Positions 1 to 6,711 are shown, counted from the stretch's first letter. The stretch: 9,030 nt of DNA from Spongiicolonus versatilis (GCA_028286165.1 JAPYMU010000016.1:1-9030); one strand, 5' to 3'. Notes: a model not told the origin generated them from the sequence alone. Program-made: numbers and translations.

Positions 1-955
1 GTGTCGCCGCCGCCGAGCGCGACCGTGTATCTCACGGTGGAATCGGCATCGGTCTCGGCGTGGGTGGCCGCGCCGGTGACGGTCAAGGTGCGGGCTTCGG
101 GCGGCTGGTCGCTGGCGGCGATGGTGGTGGTGGCCGAGGCGGTGTTGATGACGCTGCCGGAACTGACGTTGCTTAAGGTGACGATGAGGGTCTCCGCGGG
201 CTCGCGGTCCGAGTCGTCGGTGATGGCGAAGTTCAGCGTTTGGCTGTCGAGGGCGGTGAACCGCAGCGTGCCGTCGATGTCGGCGCCGCTGATTTGGTAG
301 TCGGATGCCGAGGCGGCGCCGCTGACCGCCCAGTCCACGGTCACCGCCGAACCGGATGCGGGCGCGGTGCCGCCTAAGGTGACGGTGAACACGGCGGTGT
401 CGCTTTCGGTGGTGTCGGCATCGTCCACGGTGATGTCGAAGGTGGGTTGGTTGTCGCTGGCGGCGATGGTGATTTCGCGCCAACTTGTGGGGGGATTGAA
501 GCCACGGGCCAAACTTTGGGTAGTTTCGGCTCTGACGAGTCGCACGGCGAAGACTTCCGCCGGCTCTTGTTCAGAATCGTTAACAATGGTGATCGGAAAA
601 GTTGCGGCGAAGTTGACAACATCGGAAGGCATGATGGTGGCCTGGCCGTTGCCGGGGTCAATGATGTCGGCATTGGCGCCGGTCAAGGTGGCGGCGCGGG
701 TTGAGGCTCCGGAAACCGGCGGGCCGATCTCGTAATGAAAAGTGAGCGGCGCCGTCACATCGAGAAGGGATACGATGATTCCCACTTCACCGGCCGATTC
801 CGACGTGCTTTGGCCAGCGGTGCTGTAAGAGATTGTGACTTGTTGCGCCTCGGCCGAAGCGGTGACAAGAAATAGTGCGGCGAGAAGTACGCCGCTAATT
901 AATCCCCTAAATGTAGGGGGGGGGGGGTGATTTGGTTGCGGTTACAGGCGTTCAT
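1..955 (-). CDS. Secreted Calx-beta repeat protein, 5' part; frame broken at a 12-C tract (putative phase-variable gene, OFF)
   Basis: A continuous minus-strand frame runs from about 941 to the left edge with no stop. It begins with a signal peptide (GLISGVLLAALFLVTASAEA, encoded at about 905-846; probable cleavage after AEA or ASA), followed by Calx-beta-like beta-sandwich repeats. Typical Calx-beta features are visible: NDSEQEPAEVFAV (about 577-540) and ITDDSDREPAETLIVTL (about 222-172), which match the acidic D/N-D-x-x-x-E-P-x-E motif, and the repeated linkers IAASDNQP and IAASDQPP, 115 codons apart. Two full repeats and the start of a third are present. The family is extracellular, often calcium-binding, and found in adhesins and large surface proteins; the adhesin role is inferred. 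This frame has no ATG, GTG or TTG before the stop at 942-944. The ATG at 953-955 has a strong ribosome-binding site but reads into the 12-C run one frame off and stops after 18 codons (899-901). A 10-C or 13-C tract would join the two. The protein continues beyond the window. A homopolymer sequencing error is the main alternative. Confidence 0.85.
108..471 (-). repeat. 19-nt direct repeat marking the 115-residue Calx-beta unit
   Basis: The 19-mer GTCGCTGGCGGCGATGGTG (plus strand) occurs at 108-126 and again at 453-471, 345 bases apart, which is exactly 115 codons. Both copies encode the inter-domain linker TIAASD on the minus strand. The spacing defines the domain repeat length. Such near-identical segments can also recombine to change repeat number. 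Confidence 0.75.
904..919. repeat. Inverted repeat CCCCTA-AATG-TAGGGG abutting the poly-C tract
   Basis: A perfect 6-bp inverted repeat with a 4-base loop uses the first four bases of the 12-base homopolymer as one arm. In the minus-strand mRNA it would form a small hairpin just after the C run. It may be a chance product of the G run meeting CCCC, or it may promote polymerase or ribosome pausing at the tract. It lies within the coding region and has no U-tract, so it is not a terminator. Confidence 0.5.
916..927 (-). repeat. 12-C homopolymer (poly-G on the plus strand), putative phase-variation tract
   Basis: The plus strand shows 12 consecutive G, so the coding (minus) strand has 12 C, starting 25 bases downstream of the A of the start codon at 955. 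Counting frames from that ATG: 12 C gives 18 codons then TAA, 11 C gives 15 codons then TAG, and 10 or 13 C enters the long Calx-beta frame directly ahead of the signal peptide. The tract therefore sits exactly where slippage would switch the product on and off. Homopolymeric C or G tracts of this length near the 5' end of surface-protein genes are the classic contingency-locus design in Neisseria, Campylobacter and Haemophilus. Instability of this copy is inferred. Confidence 0.8.
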
Positions 956-960
956 GACGG

Positions 961-970
961 AATCCTCGGT
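961..970 (-). promoter_or_regulatory. Ribosome-binding site of the Calx-beta gene
   Basis: On the minus strand ACCGAGGATT precedes the ATG at 953-955 by 5 bases, placing GAGGA 7 bases from the start. The same 10 bases occur at the same distance before the dapA start (8802-8811). This supports 955 as the genuine start codon even though its present frame is closed. Confidence 0.8.
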
Positions 971-997
971 GGCGGAGCGGTGGTTGAAGTTGCGGGG

Positions 998-1026
998 AAT
1001 ATACCAACTGGCGGTGTCAAGGGCAA
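998..1026 (-). promoter_or_regulatory. Probable sigma70 promoter for the Calx-beta gene
   Basis: Reading the minus strand, TTGCCC (1026-1021) is followed after 17 bases by TATATT (1003-998). The three bases before the -10 are TGG, giving an extended -10 (TGnTATATT). Transcription would start near 991, leaving a leader of about 36 bases that contains the ribosome-binding site. Confidence 0.65.
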
Positions 1027-1162
1027 GCGGCGCGGGAATCCTCGCCACCGGCGTAAAAAGCGCTGGATTTTCGGGCGACGGCGGAGGTGCTGGTGTTCAC
1101 CGTCCTCTATCTGATTTTGTATCCCGGCATGCTGCGAACAATGACGCCGCCGCCGGCGCGTT

Positions 1163-1168
1163 TATAAT
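1163..1168 (+). promoter_or_regulatory. Perfect -10 element (TATAAT) immediately upstream of the ALAS start
   Basis: TATAAT ends only 7 bases before the ATG at 1176. Normal spacing would put the transcript start at about 1174-1176, so the mRNA would be leaderless or nearly so. This agrees with the lack of any Shine-Dalgarno-like sequence before the ATG. No good -35 is visible at 16-18 bases upstream, so an activator or another promoter remains possible. Confidence 0.5.
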
Positions 1169-1175
1169 CTGCGCC

Positions 1176-2423
1176 ATGGATTACCGGCAATTTTTTGACG
1201 CGCAACTCCGCAGCCTTCACGACGAAGGCCGCTACCGTGTTTTTGCCGACCTGGAGCGCCACGCCGGCGACTACCCGCGCGCCACCTGGCGCGATGATGA
1301 CGGCGGCGGCGAAAACGAAATCACTATCTGGTGCTCCAACGACTACCTCGGCATGGGCCAGCACCCGCTGGTGCTCGCCGCCATGGCCGAAGGCATGAAA
1401 CAGTACGGCGCCGGCGCCGGCGGCACGCGCAACATCGCCGGCACCACCCACGCGCACGTCATTCTGGAACGTGAACTCGCCGACTTGCACGCCAAACCCG
1501 CCGCGCTGCTGTTCTCCTCCGGCTATGTTTCCAACTGGGCGACGCTTGCAACACTCGCATCACGGCTGCCGGACTGCGTTGTTTTGTCCGACGCAAAAAA
1601 CCATGCATCCATGATTGAAGGCATCCGCGGCAGCCGCGCGAAAAAAATCATCTTCCGCCACAACGACGCCGCCGACCTGCGCAGCCACCTTTCCGCCCTG
1701 CCGGCCGCGCAGCCGAAGATCGTGGTTTTTGAATCGGTGTACTCCATGGACGGCGACATCGCGCCCATCGCCGACATCGTCACCGTCGCCAAACAGCACA
1801 ACGCCCTCACCTACCTGGATGAAGTGCACGCCGTCGGCATGTACGGCGCGCGCGGCGGCGGCATCAGCGAGCGTGACGGCATCGCATCCGAGGTGGACAT
1901 CATTGAAGGCACCCTGGCCAAAGCCTACGGCGTCATTGGCGGCTACATCGCCGCCGCCGGGAACATCATTGACTTCGTCCGCAGTTACGCCTCCGGTTTC
2001 ATCTTCACCACCGCGCTGCCGCCGGCCATCGCCGCCGCCGCCACCGCCAGCATCCGCCACTTGAAGGAAAGCGGCGCGGAACGCGAACAGCACCGCGCCC
2101 GCGTCGCCGAGGTGAAAGAAAAAATCAAAGCGGCAAGCCTGCCGCTCATGGAAACCGCCAGCCACATCGTGCCGCTGATGGTCGGCGACCCGGTGCGCTG
2201 CAACCGTCGGCGGTGGTGGCGCCGCAGATGCCGCCGGGGGTGCCGCTGGGATTTTCGGGGTGGGTTTCGGCGGCGCCGGCGCGGGTGGCATAGCGCAGCG
2301 CGGCGGCCAGGGCGCGCTGTTGTGCGGGCGATGAAAAACTTGCGCGGCCTTCGCCGTGGGCGGCGGGGATGGGAAGTTTGCTGCCGGCCATGCCGCGAAA
2401 AAAGAGCGACGGGCCGGGCATGA
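1176..2423 (+). CDS. hemA: 5-aminolevulinate synthase (C4/Shemin pathway), 3' end lost and replaced by antisense purL
   Basis: ALAS is a PLP enzyme that condenses glycine and succinyl-CoA to 5-aminolevulinate, the first tetrapyrrole precursor, in the cytoplasm. The ATG at 1176 gives the typical N-terminus (MDYRQFF...RYRVFADLER). Family residues are in register with Rhodobacter capsulatus ALAS: Arg21, the WCSNDYLGMGQHP block (52-64), GAGAGGTRNIAGT (78-90), NHASMIEGIR with His143 stacking on PLP, YLDEVHAVG with Asp215 and His218, and PLP-lysine Lys249 in GTLAKAYG. The GTRNIAGT and NHASMIEGIR blocks favour ALAS over the related AONS, KBL and SPT enzymes. Homology stops after GDPVRC (Cys342, codon 2199-2201); about 60 C-terminal residues, including the conserved substrate-binding Arg (Arg374 in R. 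capsulatus), are missing. From 2202 to the stop at 2421-2423 the frame reads antisense purL as an Arg-rich tail of no biological likeness. The gene is divergent from the Calx-beta gene. If the junction is real this is a pseudogene. Confidence 0.93.
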   Translation: MDYRQFFDAQLRSLHDEGRYRVFADLERHAGDYPRATWRDDDGGGENEITIWCSNDYLGMGQHPLVLAAMAEGMKQYGAGAGGTRNIAGTTHAHVILERELADLHAKPAALLFSSGYVSNWATLATLASRLPDCVVLSDAKNHASMIEGIRGSRAKKIIFRHNDAADLRSHLSALPAAQPKIVVFESVYSMDGDIAPIADIVTVAKQHNALTYLDEVHAVGMYGARGGGISERDGIASEVDIIEGTLAKAYGVIGGYIAAAGNIIDFVRSYASGFIFTTALPPAIAAAATASIRHLKESGAEREQHRARVAEVKEKIKAASLPLMETASHIVPLMVGDPVRCNRRRWWRRRCRRGCRWDFRGGFRRRRRGWHSAARRPGRAVVRAMKNLRGLRRGRRGWEVCCRPCREKRATGRA

Positions 2424-5400
2424 TTTCCACCATCAACAGGCGCGACTCAAAACGGCCGCTGCGGTTGGCGGTGAAGCGCGGCCAGTGCTGCGCGCCGGGG
2501 ATGATTTCTTTGAGCGCGGCCAGCATCTGGCAGCCGTTGCACACGCCGAGGGTGAAGGTTTCGCCGCGCCGGAAAAATTCCGCAAAGCAGCCGCGCGCCG
2601 CCGGATTAAACAAAATGGATTTGGCCCAGCCCAGCCCGCCGCCCAGCACATCGCCGTAGGAAAACCCGCCGCACACCGCAAGCCCATGGAAGCCGCGCAG
2701 GTCGCCGCCGCCGCGCAGGTCGCTCATGGCCACATCCACCGCGCAAAAGCCGGCACGGTCGAAGGCCGCGGCCATTTCCACCTGGCCGTTCACGCCGACT
2801 TCGCGCAGCACGGCGACTTTGGGTTTGGCGAGGGCGAGGCCGGGGGCGGGCGGTGCGGCAAAAGTGTCCGGCGTGAATCCCGGCGCGAGTTCGGCAAACA
2901 AACCGCCGCCGGTGCCGGCGGCTTTGGCGTAGGCTTCATCCGCGCATTGCGGGTTGTCGCGCAACTTTTGCATCAGCCACGAAGTTTCCGACCACGCCCG
3001 GCGCAAATCGCCGAGGGCTTGGTCCAGCAGAATTTTTTTGCCCTGGACAATTTTAATTTGCGGCGTGTTTTTTCTGTGTGCGATTTTCACCGGCGCAAGC
3101 CCGGCGCGCATAAAGCGGCGGTTCACTTCTTCCACGTGCGGTTCTGCAACTTGCACCACCGCGCCCAACTCTTCGTTAAACAAAAACTCTGCCGCGTCCA
3201 CTGTTTCCGGAACTTGAATCTCCAGTCCGCAGCCCGAGGCAAAGGCCATCTCCAGCAGCGCCGCCACCGCGCCGCCGTCCGAGCGGTCGTGGTAGGCGGC
3301 GAGCAAACCGTCACCGGCGCAGGCGCGCAGTGTGTTGAAAAATTCCCGCAGCAGTTGCGCGTCGTCGCAGTCCGGCACCGCGCCGCCGTTGCCGGCTTTT
3401 TCATACACCTGCATCAGCGCCGAGCCGCCGAGCCGGTTGCGGCCGCCGCCGAGGTCCACTAAAAACAAAGCGCCGCCGCCCAACGCCGGCGTCAGCGTCG
3501 CGCGCACATCGTCCACGGCCGCAAAAGCGGTGGCCACCAGCGACAGCGGCGCGCTGACTTCCACCTCGGCGCCGCCGTCGCGCCAGCGCGTGCGCATGGA
3601 AAGCGAGTCCTTGCCCACCGGAATGGCGACGCCGATCTCACGGCACATTTTGGTGACCGCGCGCACCGTGTCGCGCAGCGCGGCGTCCTCCCCGGCGTCG
3701 CCGCAGGCCGCCATCCAGTTGGCCGACAACTTGACCGTGTCCACCGTGCCGCAGCCGGCGGCGGCGATATTGGTCAGCGCCTCGGCCGCCGCCATGCGCC
3801 CGCTGGCCCGGGCATCGGTGAGCGCCAGCGCCGGCCGCTCGCCCACCGCCACCGCCTCGCCGTGCCAGCCATCAAAACCGGCGGCGGTGACGGCCACATC
3901 GGCCACCGGCACCTGAAACCGCCCGACCATCGGGTCGCGGCACACCAGCCCGCCGACGCTGCGGTCGCCGATGGTGACCAGAAAAGTTTTGTCCGCCACC
4001 GCCGGCAGCCGCAGAACGCGGTTTAACATGCCGGCAATGTCGTCGTGGATGACGGTTGAAGACAATGCCGGCGGTAACGGCGCTGGGCGGGAAACATAAC
4101 TTCGCACCATGCGCGGCAACTTGCCGAGCAGAAAATCCAGCGGCAGGTCAACCGGCGGCGGTGCCGGCGGCGGCGCGTCACGGTCTTCCACCAGCAGCCG
4201 GCCGTCACCGGTGGCGGCGCCAATCACGCAAAACGGGCAGCGCTCGCGCGCGCACACTGCGGCGAAGCGCGGCACGTGGCTGGCGGCCACCGCCAGCACG
4301 TAACGTTCCTGCGCCTCGTTGCACCACAGTTCCATGGGCGACAGCGACGGGTCGCCGCTTTTGATGTCGCGCAGTTGAATCACGCCGCCGGCGCCGCCGC
4401 CGTGCAGCAACTCCGGCACCGCGTTGGACAAACCGCCGGCGCCGACGTCATGAATGGCGAGGATGGGGTTGGCATCGCCGGCGTCGGCGCAGCGGGTGAT
4501 GACTTCTTGGCAGCGGCGCTGCATTTCCGGGTTGCCGCGCTGCACTGAGGCGAAGTCCAGTTGTTCGTCGCCGGCGCCGGCGCGGCCGCTGCTGGCCGAG
4601 CCGCCGCCGAGGCCGATGAGCATGGCCGGGCCGCCGAGCACAATGATGGCGCTGCCGGCCGGGATGGCGCGCTTTTGCACCTGCGCTTCGGCGATGGCGC
4701 CGATGCCGCCGGCTAACATGATGGGCTTGTGGTAGCCGCGCCCGCGGATGGCGGTGCCGCCGGGGCTGGAACCGCCGCCCCGGCCCCACCACTCCAACGT
4801 GCGGAAGTAACCGCCGATGCACGGGCGGCCGAACTCGTTGTTGAACGCGGCGGCGCCCAGCGGGGCCCCGAGCATGATGCTGAGCGGCGATGCAATGCGC
4901 GCCGGGCTGCGCGCCGCGCCCTCCCATGGGCGGCGGTGGCCGGGGATGCGCAGGTGGCTGACGCTGAAGCCCGCCAGCCCGGCCTTGGGGCGGGCGCCGC
5001 GGCCGGTGGCGGCGGCGTCGCGAATCTCACCGCCGCTGCCGGTGGCGGCGCCGGGGCGCGGGGAAATGGCGGTGGGGTGGTTGTGGGTTTCCACCTTGGC
5101 CGTGGTGTGCACCATGGTTTTGGCTGCGCGGCGCCAGGTGTTGGTGGCCGGGTCGGCGGTGAACATGGACAAGCCGCGGCCGGCGAGCACCGCGGCGTTG
5201 TCGGCGTAGGCGGTGACGGTGCCGGCCGGGTTGGCGGCGTGGGTGGCGCGCACCATGTCCATCAGCGAGCCGCCGCCGTCACCGTCGCCGCGCCAATCGG
5301 CGTTGAAAATTTTGTGGCGGCAGTGCTCCGAGTTCACCTGGCCGAACATCACCAACTCGGCGTCGGTGGCGGCGCGCTTAAGGCCGCGGTAATGGCTGGC

Positions 5401-5985
5401 GAGGTAATCTAATTCTTCGCCGCTGAGCGCCAGGCCCAGTTGCGCTGCCGCCGCGGCCAGGCCGTCCACGTTGACGGTGCGCAATGGCGCGGCGGGGGCG
5501 TGGTGGAACAGTTGCCGGTAGTCGTCCAGCGACGGCAGTTGCGACTCGGTCATGGGGTCGTGGAGAACCTGTGCCACCGCGGCGCGCCGCGGCTGTGACG
5601 CCGGCGCGGCGGCGCGGAGCACTTGCCACAACGTGCCGCGCTCCACGCGCAGCACTTCATGCAGGCCGCAAACATGAACGATGTCGGTGGCTTTGCTCGA
5701 CCACGGCGACAACGTGCCGAGGCGCGGGGTGATGAGAAAAGTTTCGGCCGCGCCCTCACCCCCGCCTTCGCCATGGCCGCGGCCGCCGCCCTCGCCGTTG
5801 TCCAGCAGTTGGCGCAGAATTTTTTCGCGCTGCGGGCTGAGCGCGCGCCGCAGTTCCACGAAGTGCCAGTGGCGGCCGCGCAGCGCGGTGACCGTGGGGT
5901 CGGCGGCTTGCGCCGCAGCCAGCAGTTGGCGCAAACGAAACGCGCCGGCCGCGGCGCGGCCGGGAAGTTTGCGGTGCTCGGTCAA
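2146..5985 (-). CDS. purL: Phosphoribosylformylglycinamidine synthase (PurL), C-terminus truncated
   Basis: Large single-chain PurL of the gammaproteobacterial type. It converts FGAR, ATP and glutamine to FGAM in de novo purine synthesis. It starts at TTG (5985), overlapping the purC stop as TTGA, which suggests translational coupling; no clear ribosome-binding site is visible. The N-terminus aligns in length with E. coli PurL. Visible blocks: TPRLGTLSPWSSKATDI (86-102), NSEHCRHKIFNADW (218-231), VETHNHPTAIS (298-308), PGAATGSGGEIRD, YHKPIMLAGGIG, IHDVGAGGLSNAVPE and WCNEAQERYVLAV. The C-terminal glutaminase domain begins near residue 1054, with nucleophile Cys1149 in GVCNGCQML. The sequence then reaches ATTADG (Gly1261) and breaks; residues 1262-1279 are antisense hemA ending at the TGA at 2146-2148. 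The lost ~43 residues normally carry the PHPE motif with the catalytic His and Glu of the Cys-His-Glu triad, so glutamine use should be lost. A Gly/Glu-rich stretch (63-80) is unlike E. coli. Confidence 0.96.
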   Translation of the reverse strand: MTEHRKLPGRAAAGAFRLRQLLAAAQAADPTVTALRGRHWHFVELRRALSPQREKILRQLLDNGEGGGRGHGEGGGEGAAETFLITPRLGTLSPWSSKATDIVHVCGLHEVLRVERGTLWQVLRAAAPASQPRRAAVAQVLHDPMTESQLPSLDDYRQLFHHAPAAPLRTVNVDGLAAAAAQLGLALSGEELDYLASHYRGLKRAATDAELVMFGQVNSEHCRHKIFNADWRGDGDGGGSLMDMVRATHAANPAGTVTAYADNAAVLAGRGLSMFTADPATNTWRRAAKTMVHTTAKVETHNHPTAISPRPGAATGSGGEIRDAAATGRGARPKAGLAGFSVSHLRIPGHRRPWEGAARSPARIASPLSIMLGAPLGAAAFNNEFGRPCIGGYFRTLEWWGRGGGSSPGGTAIRGRGYHKPIMLAGGIGAIAEAQVQKRAIPAGSAIIVLGGPAMLIGLGGGSASSGRAGAGDEQLDFASVQRGNPEMQRRCQEVITRCADAGDANPILAIHDVGAGGLSNAVPELLHGGGAGGVIQLRDIKSGDPSLSPMELWCNEAQERYVLAVAASHVPRFAAVCARERCPFCVIGAATGDGRLLVEDRDAPPPAPPPVDLPLDFLLGKLPRMVRSYVSRPAPLPPALSSTVIHDDIAGMLNRVLRLPAVADKTFLVTIGDRSVGGLVCRDPMVGRFQVPVADVAVTAAGFDGWHGEAVAVGERPALALTDARASGRMAAAEALTNIAAAGCGTVDTVKLSANWMAACGDAGEDAALRDTVRAVTKMCREIGVAIPVGKDSLSMRTRWRDGGAEVEVSAPLSLVATAFAAVDDVRATLTPALGGGALFLVDLGGGRNRLGGSALMQVYEKAGNGGAVPDCDDAQLLREFFNTLRACAGDGLLAAYHDRSDGGAVAALLEMAFASGCGLEIQVPETVDAAEFLFNEELGAVVQVAEPHVEEVNRRFMRAGLAPVKIAHRKNTPQIKIVQGKKILLDQALGDLRRAWSETSWLMQKLRDNPQCADEAYAKAAGTGGGLFAELAPGFTPDTFAAPPAPGLALAKPKVAVLREVGVNGQVEMAAAFDRAGFCAVDVAMSDLRGGGDLRGFHGLAVCGGFSYGDVLGGGLGWAKSILFNPAARGCFAEFFRRGETFTLGVCNGCQMLAALKEIIPGAQHWPRFTANRSGRFESRLLMVEIMPGPSLFFRGMAGSKLPIPAAHGEGRASFSSPAQQRALAAALRYATRAGAAETHPENPSGTPGGICGATTADGCSAPGRRPSAARCGWRFP
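2199..2206. other. Junction where hemA and purL are both truncated tail-to-tail
   Basis: Plus-strand ALAS homology ends at Cys342 (2199-2201). Minus-strand PurL homology ends at Gly1261 (2205-2203), after the conserved ATTADG. The two meet within a few bases, with at most a couple of bases of shared sequence. ALAS lacks about 60 residues and PurL about 43, judged by recalled family lengths, so at least roughly 300 bp plus any intergenic DNA is missing. No insertion-sequence ends or long repeats are visible at the joint. A deletion in the organism or a join made during assembly are both possible. Confidence 0.8.
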
Positions 5986-6698
5986 ATTTTGATGTCGATG
6001 CCCAGCCGCAGCGCGGCCTCCTGGTAGGCCTCCACCACGCCGCCCAACTCGCGGCGAAAGCGGTCTTTGTCCAGTTTTTTGCGCGTGGCGGCGTCCCAGA
6101 TGCGGCAGCCGTCGGGGGTGAACTCATCGCCGAGGAGAATGTCGCCGTGGAAGCGGCCGAACTCCAGTTTAAAGTCCACCAGCAGAATGCCGGCCCCGGC
6201 AAACAGCGCCTGCAGGGCGCGGTTCACGCGCAGCGTCATCTCGCGCATCTCGCGCAACTCGTGGCGCGCCGCCCACTTGAACAGCACCGCGTGGTCCTCG
6301 TTAATCAGCGGGTCGTGCAGCGCGTCGTCCTTGAGAAACAATTCGTACAGCGGCTCGTCCAAAACCCGGCCCTCCTCAAGCCCCAGCCGCTTGCAGATGG
6401 AACCGGCGGCGATGTTGCGCACCACGCACTCCACCCCGATCATGTCCAGCCGCTTAACCAGCGACTCGTTGTCGCCGAGAATTTTTTCAAAATGCGTGGC
6501 GATGCCGGCGGCGGCCAGTTTTTCCATGATGTGCGCGTTGAAATGATTGTTCACGGCGCCCTTGTTTTTCAGCGCGGCGGTGCGCTCGCCGTCAAAGGCC
6601 GAGGTGTCGTCGCGAAAATGCAGAATCAATTTGTCGGCGTCGTCCGTTTCAAAAACGGTCTTCGCCTTGCCCGCATACAACCGGCCGCGCTTTTCCAC
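5982..6698 (-). CDS. purC: Phosphoribosylaminoimidazole-succinocarboxamide synthase (SAICAR synthetase)
   Basis: PurC joins aspartate to CAIR using ATP, giving SAICAR in purine synthesis. Family motifs are clear: LYAGKAKTVFET near the N-terminus (ATP-binding lysines), FRDDTSAFDGE, KLDMIGVECVVRNIAAGS, LVDFKLEFG and LGDEFTPDGCRIWD, ending DKDRFRRELGGVVEAYQE. The GTG at 6698 is preferred: GAGGG lies 8 bases upstream (6711-6707), and the N-terminus then matches E. coli PurC residue for residue in length (238 versus 237 residues). A GTG three codons upstream (6707) is possible but would sit on top of that site. The gene lies just after bamC and overlaps purL by 4 bases, so all three are probably co-transcribed. 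It is intact. Confidence 0.96.
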   Translation of the reverse strand: MEKRGRLYAGKAKTVFETDDADKLILHFRDDTSAFDGERTAALKNKGAVNNHFNAHIMEKLAAAGIATHFEKILGDNESLVKRLDMIGVECVVRNIAAGSICKRLGLEEGRVLDEPLYELFLKDDALHDPLINEDHAVLFKWAARHELREMREMTLRVNRALQALFAGAGILLVDFKLEFGRFHGDILLGDEFTPDGCRIWDAATRKKLDKDRFRRELGGVVEAYQEAALRLGIDIKI

Positions 6699-6706
6699 CG
6701 CCTTCA

Positions 6707-6711
6707 CCCTC
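6707..6711 (-). promoter_or_regulatory. Ribosome-binding site deciding the purC start
   Basis: GAGGG on the minus strand overlaps the bamC stop codon (6712-6710) and is 8 bases from the GTG at 6698. It would be unusable for the alternative GTG at 6707, which overlaps it. Confidence 0.55.

Noticed and set aside
374..735. Short frames on both strands at the left end
   Set aside because: They conflict with the continuous Calx-beta frame, which has recognisable motifs and a signal peptide.
1010..1015. TTGACA on the minus strand (CTTGACACCG) as the -35 of the Calx-beta promoter
   Set aside because: It is only 11 bases from TATATT; TTGCCC with 17-base spacing and an extended -10 is the better fit.
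927..1175. Extension of the ALAS reading frame upstream to a GTG at 927
   Set aside because: The added 83 residues have no family likeness, would begin inside the homopolymer, and pass through both divergent promoters; ALAS proteins begin like the sequence at 1176.
1560..2291. Minus-strand open frame opposite ALAS
   Set aside because: Low-complexity Ala/Gly/Asp/Val translation with no domain; the plus strand is unmistakably ALAS.
2356..3462. Long plus-strand open frame opposite purL, and similar long frames opposite bamC and purL
   Set aside because: They are antisense shadows of GC-rich codons: Ala/Arg/His/Gln-rich without domains, while the opposite strand encodes clear PurL and BamC.
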